A stretch of DNA of 21,618 bases from Abiotrophia sp. HMSC24B09 (GCF_001815865.1 NZ_KV822203.1:47681-69298); one strand, 5' to 3'; positions 1 through 7,440 are shown, numbered from the stretch's first letter. A program made the numbers and translations. Notes: a model not told the origin generated them from the sequence alone.

Positions 1-188
1 GCCTTGGCCAGGGCGGGTGCGGGCAAAGTGGCTCTTGTGGCCTAAAGGATGGCGGACGCATGAGTGGCCTTGGAGCGAAGCGACTTAGGCCACCATAGAC
101 CGCCAAGACGGAAGACTCGCCCCTGCGAGGTTAGAGCCGGTCCCGCCACAAGGGCCCACTTTGCCTAAGCACCCGACCAGGCCAAGGC
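1..188. repeat. Large imperfect inverted repeat / candidate structured RNA
   Basis: The two ends of this noncoding stretch pair over almost their whole length. Bases 1-9 pair with 180-188, 14-20 with 169-175, 22-31 with 156-165, and 34-40 with 146-152, giving 33 perfect base pairs interrupted only by short internal loops. Inside the arms are two further hairpins: 50-55/100-105 enclosing 64-70/87-93 (TGGCGG and GTGGCCT stems) with the loop region GGAGCGAAGCGAC, and 116-120/125-129 (CTCGC/GCGAG) with loop CCCT. The predicted shape is a long closing stem on a multibranch junction. It is GC-rich, has no plausible ORF, and starts exactly at the window edge, so it may extend further left. It could be a noncoding RNA, a dispersed palindromic repeat or a miniature mobile element. 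I do not recognise the family, and transcription direction is unknown. Confidence 0.6.
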
Positions 189-204
189 AGACCGAGGCAG
201 ACAC

Positions 205-235
205 AAAAAAGACAGAGGTCACTCAGACCTCTGTC
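205..235 (-). terminator. Rho-independent terminator after the nitroreductase gene
   Basis: A perfect 10-bp stem (211-220 with 226-235, GACAGAGGTC/GACCTCTGTC) with loop ACTCA is followed on the minus strand by six T residues (complement of 205-210). It lies 21 bases past the nitroreductase stop and ends the Rrf2-nitroreductase transcript. It has no T-run on the plus strand, so it acts on the minus strand only. Confidence 0.9.
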
Positions 236-256
236 CTCCACAAGCTATCGCTTGTC

Positions 257-859
257 TTATTTACCGAATGACTTAACGCGATCTTGGTCAGCCATGTATT
301 CTTTGTCGCCAGCTGGTGCTACCACGCTACCGAATGGTGCTTGAGCACGTAATTTCCAAGTAGATGGGATATTGTGTTTAGCGGCTACTTTTTCGTCTAC
401 TAATGGGTTGTAGTGTTGCACGTTCATGCCGATGTTTTGTTCAGCAAATGCCAACCATACTGCGTATAAGTTGATCCCGTGTGCTTGTTCTGACCAGATT
501 GGGAAGTTGTCAGCGTAGAGTGGGAAGTTAGCTTGTAAGCCTTCTACCACTTCTTGGTCTTCGAAGAAGAGGATGGTCCCAGCCCCTGCTGCGAAACCTG
601 CTAAACGACCTTTAGTCCCTTCGAAAGCTTCCGCTGGCGTTACCTTTTCAAGTTCGCTGTAAGCAATCTCGTTCCAGAAGTCTTCAGACTCTTTACCGAA
701 TAAGATGACAGCACGGCTAGATTGAGAGTTGAAAGCAGATGGTGCTTCCTTCATGGCTTTTTCAACGATTTCAACCAGAGCATCGTTAGAAACTGGAAGC
801 TCCTTACCGAGTGCGTAAATTGAACGACGTTTTGCTTGTAATTGGTTAAAGTTTGACAT
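257..859 (-). CDS. FMN-dependent nitroreductase (Frm2/CinD-like)
   Basis: Encodes about 200 aa of the nitroreductase fold, in the small subgroup that includes yeast Frm2/Hbn1 and lactococcal CinD. These cytoplasmic homodimeric flavoenzymes reduce nitroaromatics, quinones or peroxides with NAD(P)H. Seen: the N-terminal QAKRRSIYALGK, which matches the FMN-phosphate-binding RRSxR/Y segment at the start of the family; the PSAFNSQSSRAVILFG block; and a C-terminal KLRAQAPFGSVVAPAG block. The start is set at ATG 857-859 because AGAGGT (867-872) lies 7 bases upstream. An in-frame extension to 904 has no ribosome-binding site and runs through the palindrome at 897-909. It follows the Rrf2 gene by 66 bases on the same strand, so the pair is probably co-transcribed and redox- or electrophile-responsive. 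The substrate cannot be read from sequence. Confidence 0.92.
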   Translation of the reverse strand: MSNFNQLQAKRRSIYALGKELPVSNDALVEIVEKAMKEAPSAFNSQSSRAVILFGKESEDFWNEIAYSELEKVTPAEAFEGTKGRLAGFAAGAGTILFFEDQEVVEGLQANFPLYADNFPIWSEQAHGINLYAVWLAFAEQNIGMNVQHYNPLVDEKVAAKHNIPSTWKLRAQAPFGSVVAPAGDKEYMADQDRVKSFGK

Positions 860-896
860 ATTGATTACCTCTATTCTTTCTATTTTATATATTCTA

Positions 897-909
897 ATCC
901 CCAAGGGAT
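897..909. promoter_or_regulatory. Small palindrome between Rrf2 and nitroreductase genes
   Basis: ATCCC-CAA-GGGAT is a perfect 5+5 bp dyad with a 3-base centre in the 66-base gap between the two minus-strand genes. It could be a second regulator-binding site serving the nitroreductase alone. An AT-rich TATAAA-like hexamer follows it on the minus strand, but no good -35 is spaced correctly, so a separate promoter is not established. Confidence 0.3.
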
Positions 910-925
910 ATTTAATTTACTTATG

Positions 926-1369
926 TTATTGGGCGCTTTGCTCAATGGCCTTTTCTAAATCATCCACCACATCTTGCATGGTGATGCGCTTGAGCTCATT
1001 TTCCATGGCCGCTTGGATCTGTATCAATTTGCCATCCACCGCTTGGTGAATATTGCGGCCAATCGGACAGTCCTGATGTGGGTTAGGATGGAAATTGAAG
1101 AGCCCATCCTTGTCAACACTGTCTACTGTGACATAGATATCATAAAAAGTGATGGCATCCAGGGGCTTGGCCAAGCGTGACCCCCCACTGCCTTGACGCG
1201 ACTCGATAATGCCAGCCGCCTTCAAGCCGGATAGGACCGAGCGCACGACCACGGGGTTGACCTGAATACTCTCCGCTAGGAAGTTACTGGTCACGCGCTG
1301 CTGGCCTTGTCTCAAATAGATGACGGCCAATGAATGGATTGCAATGGTAAAGCGACTTGATATTTGCAT
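926..1369 (-). CDS. Rrf2-family transcriptional regulator
   Basis: A 147-aa winged-helix DNA-binding protein of the Rrf2 family. The helix-turn-helix and wing occupy about residues 26-68 (LAESIQVNPVVVRSVLSGLK, then RQGSGGSRLAK). It has a single cysteine, Cys101, in the HQDCPIGRNI segment. The three-cysteine cluster that would hold an Fe-S centre (as in IscR or NsrR) is absent. From family knowledge, a lone cysteine near residue 99-102 is the sensing residue of the thiol- or quinone-responsive members HypR (Staphylococcus) and SifR (pneumococcus). A thiol-based sensor of HOCl, quinones or disulfide stress is therefore the likeliest role (inference). AGGATG lies upstream of the ATG. It probably controls itself and the nitroreductase gene behind it. 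Confidence 0.9.
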   Translation of the reverse strand: MQISSRFTIAIHSLAVIYLRQGQQRVTSNFLAESIQVNPVVVRSVLSGLKAAGIIESRQGSGGSRLAKPLDAITFYDIYVTVDSVDKDGLFNFHPNPHQDCPIGRNIHQAVDGKLIQIQAAMENELKRITMQDVVDDLEKAIEQSAQ

Positions 1370-1402
1370 AGACTCACATCCTATTTCTTACTTTCTTACC
1401 AT

Positions 1403-1434
1403 GGTTGTGACGACTTAAGGCTGCTTAAGCAACC
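1403..1434 (-). other. Hairpin in the Rrf2 mRNA leader
   Basis: CTTAAG (1414-1419) and CTTAAG (1424-1429) pair across the loop GCTG, extended by GGTTG (1403-1407) with CAACC (1430-1434). It lies in the roughly 160-base untranslated leader between the Rrf2 promoter and start codon. There is no T-run, so it is not a terminator. The rest of the divergent Rrf2-fhs intergenic region (1370-1846) holds the promoter, dyad, PurBox-like pair and fhs promoter listed separately, and no ORF. Confidence 0.35.
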
Positions 1435-1501
1435 GTCTGCCTGGTTTACCATTGGCTACTGGGACAACTAGTGGGTCTACCCTCCTTTATGGTGAGATGG
1501 C

Positions 1502-1528
1502 AACTTGTAACTTTCTCTGTTACAAGTT
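1502..1528. promoter_or_regulatory. Perfect dyad, probable operator at the Rrf2 promoter
   Basis: AACTTGTAAC (1502-1511) and GTTACAAGTT (1519-1528) form a perfect 10+10 bp inverted repeat with a 7-base spacer. The dyad begins 9 bases downstream of the -10 hexamer of the Rrf2 promoter and so covers about +3 to +29 of the predicted transcript, a typical place for steric repression. The simplest reading is autoregulation by the Rrf2 protein. The regulator could instead be one encoded elsewhere. Confidence 0.7.
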
Positions 1529-1537
1529 TATGCTTAA

Positions 1538-1566
1538 ATCTTATCACCCACTCTTTTATTTGTCAA
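1538..1566 (-). promoter_or_regulatory. Sigma-A promoter of the Rrf2-nitroreductase operon
   Basis: On the minus strand, a consensus -35 TTGACA (complement of 1561-1566) is separated by exactly 17 bases from a -10 TAAGAT (complement of 1538-1543, 4/6 match). The predicted start of transcription is near 1531, next to the dyad at 1502-1528. Confidence 0.75.
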
Positions 1567-1708
1567 CCCCATTGACTTATTATTTTTAGGGGTCTATTTT
1601 TCCTTGATATAGAGCTATTCTTAGCTAATCAGACTAGGTTATAGCGAGTGTGGGGCAAAAATTTTTTAGGCTAGATCGCCAGCAAGTCCTCCCATCTGGC
1701 CTTGCCAT

Positions 1709-1754
1709 AAACACGAACGAGGCCATTTTTCTTGGTCCCGGCCATTCGTTTTTT
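1709..1754 (+). promoter_or_regulatory. Possible inverted PurBox pair upstream of fhs
   Basis: CGAA at 1714-1717 (within AAACACGAACGAG) faces TTCG at 1745-1748 (inverse box AAAAAACGAATGG), 27 bases apart. Against the PurR PurBox consensus AWWWCCGAACWWT they score 9/13 and 8/13, with the central CGAA intact in both. The first motif is about 75 bases upstream of the predicted fhs start, the position from which PurR activates purine genes in Lactococcus lactis (family knowledge), and fhs supplies formyl groups for purine synthesis. The same bases can also fold as a weak hairpin (ACGAA/TTCGT and GGCC/GGCC) before six Ts, so a terminator or attenuator is the alternative. Confidence 0.35.
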
Positions 1755-1775
1755 AGCCACAAGGCCTGACATTTC

Positions 1776-1784
1776 TGTTATAAT
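1776..1784 (+). promoter_or_regulatory. Extended -10 promoter of fhs
   Basis: TGTTATAAT is a perfect extended -10 (TG at 1776-1777 plus consensus TATAAT at 1779-1784). No good -35 is at the right distance, as expected of an extended -10 promoter or one that depends on an activator. Transcription should begin near 1791, giving a leader of about 56 bases. That leader carries a small imperfect hairpin (1794-1810) before the ribosome-binding site AGGAGG at 1830-1835. Confidence 0.65.
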
Positions 1785-1846
1785 CATAGCAGAAGCCCCT
1801 TGCAAGGGCTGGCCATTACCAAGCATTCTAGGAGGACCGCTAATCC

Positions 1847-3520
1847 ATGACCCATTTATCTGATATTGAAATTGCTAACTCAGTTACCCCTCGCCCTATC
1901 GAAGACATCGCTGCTTCCGTAGGCCTAAAACCTGAACAGCTCTTCCGCTATGGCCATCACATCGCCAAAGTGGACCTGGCTTCCCTAGCCAAAGAAGCAA
2001 GCAAGCCAGGCAAACTAGTCCTAGTGACTGCTATCACGCCAACACCAGCCGGCGAAGGTAAGACCACGACCTCAGTAGGTCTGGCTGATGCCCTCAGCTT
2101 AATCGGCAAGAAGGCTGCCATCGCCCTGCGCGAACCATCCCTAGGCCCAGTCTTTGGGGTCAAAGGGGGCGCCGCTGGGGGTGGTTATGCCCAAGTCATT
2201 CCTATGGAAGATATCAACCTGCACTTTACCGGAGACTTCCATGCCATCGGCGCGGCCAACAACCTGCTGGCGGCTATGCTGGACAACCACATCCACCACG
2301 GCAATGCCCTAGGCATCGACAGCCGTCGCATCACCTGGAAACGGGTAGTCGACATGAACGACCGCCAGTTACGTCATATCGTCAACGGCCTTCAAGGCAA
2401 GATTAACGGCGTGCCACGCGAAGACGGCTACGACATCACCGTTGCTTCCGAAATCATGGCGGTCCTCTGCTTGGCGACCAGCCTATCTGACCTTAAGGAG
2501 CGCCTGGCCCGCATCATCGTGGCCTATACCTTCGACGGCCGCCCCGTGACAGCCGCTGACCTCAAGGCTGAGGGCGCTATGGCCACCCTGCTCAAGAATG
2601 CCATCAACCCTAACCTGGTTCAAACCCTGGAAGGCACTCCTGCCTTTGTCCACGGCGGACCATTTGCTAACATCGCCCACGGCTGTAACTCGGTCCTAGC
2701 TACCAAGCTAGCCCTGCGCCAAGCCGATTATGTGGTCACCGAGGCTGGCTTCGGCGCTGACCTAGGGGCAGAGAAATTCCTAGACATCAAGTGTCGCCTG
2801 GCTGACTTAGAGCCTGACGCAGTTGTGCTAGTGGCCACCATCCGGGCCCTCAAGATGCACGGTGGCGTACCTAAGACCGACTTAGGTCCTGAAAACATGG
2901 AAGCCGTCAAGGCTGGCTTGCCTAACTTGGACAAGCACTTGGCTACCATCCAAGAAGCCTTTGGCCTGCCAGTGGTTGTGGCCATCAACAAGTTCCCAAC
3001 CGACACCGAGGCTGAACTGGAGGCCGTCTACCAAGCCTGCCAAGCGCGTGGCGTCGACGTATCGATTTCTGATGTTTGGGGCCAAGGCGGGGCCGGCGGT
3101 CGCGATTTGGCTGAGAAAGTAGTGGCTCTGACGGAGGCTCCTAAGGACTTCCGCTACATCTATGACCTGGAAGATTCCATCCAAGACAAGATCACCAAAA
3201 TCGTCCAAAAAGTATACGGTGGTGCAGGCATCAGCCTAACCCCAGCGGCCAAGCGTGAGCTCAAGGAGCTGGAAGACCTGGGATTCGGCCAGCTGCCAAT
3301 CTGTATGGCCAAGACCCAGTACTCCTTCTCCGACAATGCTAGCCTGATTGGGGCACCTAAGGACTTCACTGTCACCATTAAGAAACTCAAGGTTTCTGCC
3401 GGCGCCGGCTTCATCGTGGCCTTGACCGGTGACATCATGACCATGCCAGGTCTGCCTAAATCCCCTGCCGCTGAACGCATCGACATCGATGCCGACGGCA
3501 AGGTGACCGGCCTCTTCTAA
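1847..3520 (+). CDS. fhs: Formate-tetrahydrofolate ligase
   Basis: Encodes 557 aa, the normal family length. The enzyme joins formate to tetrahydrofolate using ATP, giving 10-formyl-THF for purine and fMet-tRNA synthesis; it acts in the cytoplasm. Seen: the ATP-binding loop [12 protein letters not shown] at residues 64-75, and the family signature block [20 protein letters not shown] followed by [16 protein letters not shown] at about 95-135. The C-terminal [15 protein letters not shown] is also typical. AGGAGG lies 11 bases before the ATG. It is a single-gene transcript with its own promoter and terminator. GC-rich third positions set it apart from the AT-richer ABC and rhamnose genes in this window, suggesting a highly expressed core gene. 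Confidence 0.98.
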   Translation: MTHLSDIEIANSVTPRPIEDIAASVGLKPEQLFRYGHHIAKVDLASLAKEASKPGKLVLVTAITPTPAGEGKTTTSVGLADALSLIGKKAAIALREPSLGPVFGVKGGAAGGGYAQVIPMEDINLHFTGDFHAIGAANNLLAAMLDNHIHHGNALGIDSRRITWKRVVDMNDRQLRHIVNGLQGKINGVPREDGYDITVASEIMAVLCLATSLSDLKERLARIIVAYTFDGRPVTAADLKAEGAMATLLKNAINPNLVQTLEGTPAFVHGGPFANIAHGCNSVLATKLALRQADYVVTEAGFGADLGAEKFLDIKCRLADLEPDAVVLVATIRALKMHGGVPKTDLGPENMEAVKAGLPNLDKHLATIQEAFGLPVVVAINKFPTDTEAELEAVYQACQARGVDVSISDVWGQGGAGGRDLAEKVVALTEAPKDFRYIYDLEDSIQDKITKIVQKVYGGAGISLTPAAKRELKELEDLGFGQLPICMAKTQYSFSDNASLIGAPKDFTVTIKKLKVSAGAGFIVALTGDIMTMPGLPKSPAAERIDIDADGKVTGLF

Positions 3521-3539
3521 TCTACTCCGAAACAAGCAA

Positions 3540-3571
3540 AGAGCCCCTGCCAGATGGCAGGGGCTCTCTTT
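3540..3571. terminator. Bidirectional terminator between fhs and the HAD gene
   Basis: A 12-bp perfect GC-rich stem (AGAGCCCCTGCC at 3540-3551 with GGCAGGGGCTCT at 3556-3567) has a 4-base loop. On the plus strand CTTTATT follows; on the minus strand TTTGCTTGTTT follows. It serves both convergent genes and ends three bases before the HAD stop codon. Confidence 0.9.
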
Positions 3572-4391
3572 ATTCATCTTGTAAACTTGGTAAGTAATGC
3601 AGCAAGGCATGGGCTACGCCGTCTTCTTCATTGGACAGGGTCACATAGTCGGCCTGGGCCTTAATGGCCTCACTGGCATTGGCCATGACCACCGCCTGGC
3701 CGACCACTTGGAACATAGCCAGGTCATTGGTCCCATCGCCAAAGGACATGAGTTCCTGGCGAGTCAGCCCTTCCCGCTCCTGGATATACTGGATACCCAG
3801 GGATTTCTGGGCCAGACGCGGCGTGACTTCCAGATAAGGAATGCTGGTCTGGTAGAGACCGATTTCGGCTTCTGGATAGGCTGCCGGCAAATAGACTTTG
3901 ACCTCTTCCATGAGCTCATGGTCGAAGGTCACCAACATGAGCTTGAAAACCTTGCGCCAAGGGGCCTGGAAGAAGTCCTCATAGTCTACCAGGACATAGT
4001 CTAGACCAGTCAAGTTCTGCTCATAGGCCACACAGTCATCGTAGCGGTCCACAAACCAGGTCTGATCGTCGAAGACACTTATGCTGAGGTCGGGATAGCG
4101 CCCTCTTAAATCCAGGACTAGGGTCTTGGCTAATTGATAGTCCATTCGGACCTCATGAATGACCTGGTAGCCCTCAGGACTAGCCTGGAAGATATAGCCC
4201 CCATTGAAGCCCACATGGACATCATGCAGTCCCAGCTGGTCTATGGCTTCCCGCATTTCCATAGGCGAGCGGGCCGAGACCAGGGTCAGGGGCAGGCCAA
4301 CTTGACGAATGACCTGGGCCGTCTCCGGGCTAATGCGGCCGTCCTTCCGCAGAATGGTTCCATCCATATCGGAAAAAAGATGTCTAATCAT
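3570..4391 (-). CDS. Cof-type HAD-superfamily (IIB) hydrolase
   Basis: A 273-aa cytoplasmic phosphatase of the Cof/YidA/YxeH type. All four HAD motifs are visible: motif I DMDGT with the nucleophile Asp8 and acid/base Asp10, motif II Ser39 (LVSARS), motif III Lys196 (RLAQKSLGI), and motif IV GDGTND at 218-223. The C2-type cap lies between motifs II and III. Family members dephosphorylate sugar phosphates, FMN, pyridoxal phosphate or nucleotides with low specificity, so the substrate cannot be assigned. AGGAGG lies 6 bases upstream of the ATG. It ends at the terminator shared with fhs and is 46 bases from the ABC permease gene upstream on the same strand, so it may be read from that operon. 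Confidence 0.93.
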   Translation of the reverse strand: MIRHLFSDMDGTILRKDGRISPETAQVIRQVGLPLTLVSARSPMEMREAIDQLGLHDVHVGFNGGYIFQASPEGYQVIHEVRMDYQLAKTLVLDLRGRYPDLSISVFDDQTWFVDRYDDCVAYEQNLTGLDYVLVDYEDFFQAPWRKVFKLMLVTFDHELMEEVKVYLPAAYPEAEIGLYQTSIPYLEVTPRLAQKSLGIQYIQEREGLTRQELMSFGDGTNDLAMFQVVGQAVVMANASEAIKAQADYVTLSNEEDGVAHALLHYLPSLQDE

Positions 4392-4437
4392 GGCTGCCTC
4401 CTTGCGAGCTTGTGCTTACTAATCGTTGACAGACGCC

Positions 4438-5247
4438 TCAATTATTGAGAATAAATTTCTCAAAATTGAATATTTTCATTAGAACCAAGAAGGCTAGAAT
4501 CACGAGTAGTACTAAAACCGTGATAAAGACCACCGTTTCAAAGACACCTAGAATTAAGACCCCGGTGGATTGAGAAAGCAAGATACCGATGATTGGCATT
4601 ACGATGATCATGGATACCCCTTGGGCTGACTTACTGTTCTTCAAATATTGTGAACTGCCAATAATCAGCAAGATTGATAAAAAGACCAGCAGAGGCGAAA
4701 TCACTAGGATTACTAATATCCAGGTCAGATTAGGCAAGATCAGATGCCCAAAATAGCCCCAGCCTAGTGTATTCACCACTAAGGTATAAGCCAGAGAGGA
4801 AAGCGTGGACAGGGCCAAGGACGGTAAGGCACAACCTAAGGCTTTTCCTAGAATCAGGACTTTTGGAGATAGGGGCGTGTATAAGAGGCCCTCCAAAGTC
4901 TTGTGCTCCTTCTCCCCAATAAAGCTGTTGCTGGCTAATAGCGTCGCAAACATAATAGGCTGCAACATAAATAGCGGTAAGAAGAAGTAGGTCAGGACAG
5001 CGTAGAGGGGTATGGTTTCCTTGGTCAGATAAGCTGGATAATCGATCAGCTTAAATTGTTCAAGAAAAGTATTAAGACCCACTATGCTAGCCGACATTTC
5101 CTTACTCGTGCCCACTAGTAATATGAGTGTTGGAAGGACAATGCTAAAGATAATGGCCATGGACAGTAAGGACAGCAGTAAGCCTTTCTCCTTGACTAAT
5201 TCCTTGTATTCCTTTTTGATCATGACCTTTAATTGCTGTCTATTCAT
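4438..5247 (-). CDS. ABC-2 type transporter permease
   Basis: A 269-aa integral membrane protein with about six hydrophobic segments: one near residues 22-45, one about 80-105, then four in the C-terminal half. The conserved cytosolic segment SFIGEKEHKTLEGLLYTPLS follows the second one, which is the usual signature of ABC-2/NatB-like permeases coupling to the ATPase. Its ATG overlaps the end of the ATPase gene by 8 bases and has only a weak Shine-Dalgarno, so translational coupling is likely. Together the two genes form an exporter; the substrate is unknown, with ions, peptides or drugs all possible. Base composition is visibly AT-richer than fhs and its other neighbours. Confidence 0.88.
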   Translation of the reverse strand: MNRQQLKVMIKKEYKELVKEKGLLLSLLSMAIIFSIVLPTLILLVGTSKEMSASIVGLNTFLEQFKLIDYPAYLTKETIPLYAVLTYFFLPLFMLQPIMFATLLASNSFIGEKEHKTLEGLLYTPLSPKVLILGKALGCALPSLALSTLSSLAYTLVVNTLGWGYFGHLILPNLTWILVILVISPLLVFLSILLIIGSSQYLKNSKSAQGVSMIIVMPIIGILLSQSTGVLILGVFETVVFITVLVLLVILAFLVLMKIFNFEKFILNN

Positions 5248-6151
5248 GGCTATCTACCCCAATAATTCTAAAGTATATTTCTTTGACGGTTTCCCTTACT
5301 TTATAGACATAATGAATGTCATTGCCTTTTTGAACTAAGCTTCTGACAAGGGCAGCTAGCTGCTCATCATTCTCCACTGAGATGGTAAATTCATCCTGCA
5401 GATTCCCGGCTACTTGGCCATGGGCAAGTAATTCTTTGAGGTGGCCAGGCTTAAATTTACCTTCAAAATGGACTTGCTTATCTTGGCGGCGTAGCTTATC
5501 CACTGCATCGCTGATCAGAATCTTTCCTTCAGAAATAATGCCAATACTATCGACCACGCCATCCATGCCATAGAGATAGTGGGTGGACATGATAATGGTC
5601 ACGCCCTCTTGCTTGAGGGTCTTAATGGCGTCATAAAACTCATCAATGGCAGCAGGATCTAACCCTGTTGTTGGCTCATCCAAAATCAAGACCTCAGGAT
5701 TATGAAACATGGCTCTAGCCAGCATGACTTTCTGCCGATTACCCTTACTGAGACTCCCTACTGGCATGTTAGAATAGGCTTCTAAATGAAACTTCTGCTT
5801 TAACTCATCTAGTCTTCTTTTGATAGTGGCTTGGTCCAAACCATAGATTTGACCCCATAAGGCCAGATTATCTTCAATCGTTAGATTTTCATAGAGATTG
5901 CCATCATTTTGAACCCCAATACGTAATAAGAGATCAGACCTGGATTGAGCGGTCAGCTCCTGGCCAAAGAGCCTAATCGTCCCCGTCTCGGCTTTCAACA
6001 AACCTAAAATGATACGAATCAGGGTAGTCTTCCCTGCCCCATTGGGTCCTAGCAAGGCGAAGACTTGGCCTCTCCCAATACTTAAAGAGACATCTTGAAT
6101 AACCTCTTTTGACCCAATTTTCTTATTAACTCCATTAATCTCAATTACCAT
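5240..6151 (-). CDS. ABC transporter ATP-binding protein
   Basis: A 303-aa nucleotide-binding subunit. Walker A GPNGAGKT is at 35-42, Q-loop Gln81, signature LSKGN at 134-138 (a common variant of LSGGQ in ABC-2 ATPases), Walker B VLILDE at 154-159 and switch His191. The last 80 residues form the extra C-terminal region typical of NatA/CcmA-like ATPases. AGAGGAG lies upstream of the ATG. It is the first gene of a two-gene unit with the permease downstream. No convincing promoter was found in the 132 bases upstream, which are AT-rich. Confidence 0.93.
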   Translation of the reverse strand: MVIEINGVNKKIGSKEVIQDVSLSIGRGQVFALLGPNGAGKTTLIRIILGLLKAETGTIRLFGQELTAQSRSDLLLRIGVQNDGNLYENLTIEDNLALWGQIYGLDQATIKRRLDELKQKFHLEAYSNMPVGSLSKGNRQKVMLARAMFHNPEVLILDEPTTGLDPAAIDEFYDAIKTLKQEGVTIIMSTHYLYGMDGVVDSIGIISEGKILISDAVDKLRRQDKQVHFEGKFKPGHLKELLAHGQVAGNLQDEFTISVENDEQLAALVRSLVQKGNDIHYVYKVRETVKEIYFRIIGVDSHE

Positions 6152-6283
6152 TAGCTTTTCGCGCTCCTCTTACGACATCTATCAAGCAAATTAAAATATA
6201 TGACGGTGAACTCTGAATTTATTTGTATCTCTTTCTCATACCTTTGGGCACTAATTTTGGCGCCTCCTTTTTCGCTAGCACAA

Positions 6284-6898
6284 CTAATACTCCGCCTTGG
6301 CAAAATATTCCTTGAGCTCGTCAATGGCAATTTCTAAGTCTACTTCTTCTGCCTTCTTGGGCAGGCGTAATTCTAGGACTTGCCAGTTAGCCAGGGACAC
6401 AATCAGATAGCGAGTCTTCTGCAGTCGGCCCCACCAGTTGCGTTGGTGGCGGCTAGACTCAGCTGGCCGCATATTCTGGTCGGGCTCTTCCCAGTTAATA
6501 TCGAAGTCCAGGGTCAGAATATCATTGAAATGCCAGACCTCTAGTCCATCGCCCCAAAAGATTAGGTGATTCTGATAGACCATGCAGGTAATCTCCGGCC
6601 ACTCCCGGTCGGGTTGGAAGTCATCGCTTTCCACTTGGGGATAGTTTTGGACTAGGTAGTGCCAACGCTCCTTATTGTGGCGGCGAATCAGCCAGCATTG
6701 GCGGATTAACCAGAGCAAGCGGGCTATTAGAGGCGCAGCAAATAATATCAGTGCAACTCTAAAAATATACATGAAGACTAGGCTTGCTAGGCAACGGGCA
6801 ATGGCCCCATAGCGAGAGCGAAGGCCTAGGCCATAAATGCGATGCCTCGGAAAATGGCTATTAGGCAGGGGCCTTGGTGGGGTAGCTTTTTGCGACAT
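6284..6898 (-). CDS. Membrane-anchored protein of unknown function
   Basis: I do not recognise this 204-aa protein. The first 30 residues are basic and Pro/Arg-rich. A long hydrophobic stretch, about residues 33-65, could be one or two membrane spans. The remaining 140 residues are hydrophilic and Trp-rich, with alternating beta-like segments (EITCMVYQNHLIFW, GLEVWHFNDILTLDF, RYLIVSLANWQVLELRL), resembling the small cytosolic YcxB/PH-like domains attached to membrane anchors. AAGGAG precedes the ATG by 6 bases, and the stop of the upstream gene lies 3 bases before the start, so it is the last gene of the operon that begins at 8607. Confidence 0.7.
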   Translation of the reverse strand: MSQKATPPRPLPNSHFPRHRIYGLGLRSRYGAIARCLASLVFMYIFRVALILFAAPLIARLLWLIRQCWLIRRHNKERWHYLVQNYPQVESDDFQPDREWPEITCMVYQNHLIFWGDGLEVWHFNDILTLDFDINWEEPDQNMRPAESSRHQRNWWGRLQKTRYLIVSLANWQVLELRLPKKAEEVDLEIAIDELKEYFAKAEY

Positions 6899-6901
6899 AG
6901 T

Positions 6902-7420
6902 TTACTCCTTGGTTTGACAATCTAATGCTAAGCGCTCTTCTAAGTAGGCGATCTTAGCCAAGTCTTTATGATTATTTTGATCATTACGATAGGAATCCTG
7001 GGAGGAAGCCCGGTAGATGGCCAGATACTGGCTCATGGTAGGCAAATAGAAGCGGACCCCCTGACAGTCTTCCAGGGGCAGGTCTTCCAAGGCCACGCCG
7101 GCAAAGTCTGGCAAAGTATCCAGAGCGCCAAACTCTACTGAGCCGGCAGGCCCTTGGAATTCATGCTCGTGGCGGTCTACCAAGACATAGCCCAAGTCCT
7201 CCATGACTCCTTCAAGCAGCTCAAAGTCATAGATACGTAAGTGGTCAGGCGCCTCCCACCCCCGCGGATCACCCGGCACATGAATGTCCAGGTCGCGCGC
7301 CTGCCAGGAGCGGCCCGTCCGAACTTCCAGACCGACCGACCCCATCAAGAGGGGTACAAGGCCCCGCTCATTCAGGGCTCTAGCAATGCTTAAAAAGGCT
7401 TCGAATAAGGGACTAGTCAT
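6902..7420 (-). CDS. Nucleotidyltransferase-like protein of unknown function
   Basis: A 172-aa soluble protein. The segment LLMGSVGLEVRTG followed by RDLDIHVPGD at about residues 25-52 has the G-S...D-x-D arrangement of the minimal nucleotidyltransferase fold. The C-terminal LAIYRASSQDSYRNDQNNHKD also fits proteins of this fold. From memory, close relatives in streptococci are often labelled phosphoribosylanthranilate isomerase, which this fold does not support. ATG at 7420 is taken as the start; a TTG one codon upstream (7423) is better spaced from GGGAG and is possible. It sits 20 bases behind the oxidoreductase gene and 3 bases before the next one, so it is an internal operon gene. Confidence 0.75.
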   Translation of the reverse strand: MTSPLFEAFLSIARALNERGLVPLLMGSVGLEVRTGRSWQARDLDIHVPGDPRGWEAPDHLRIYDFELLEGVMEDLGYVLVDRHEHEFQGPAGSVEFGALDTLPDFAGVALEDLPLEDCQGVRFYLPTMSQYLAIYRASSQDSYRNDQNNHKDLAKIAYLEERLALDCQTKE

Positions 7421-7440
7421 CAACTCACTTAGCTCCCTTC

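Noticed and set aside
1560..1595. ACCCC...GGGGT inverted repeat around the Rrf2 -35 region as an operator.
   Set aside because: Only five-base arms separated by about 19 bases; the dyad at 1502-1528 is far stronger.
4437..4449. CTCAATTATTGAG hairpin near the end of the ABC permease gene as a possible terminator before the HAD gene.
   Set aside because: The stem is only five AT-rich pairs, overlaps the coding end and has no T-run on the minus strand.
6240..6283. Weak GGCGC/GTGCC hairpin after the gene at 6284-6898, considered as a terminator.
   Set aside because: The stem is five pairs with a wobble and no T-run follows on the minus strand.
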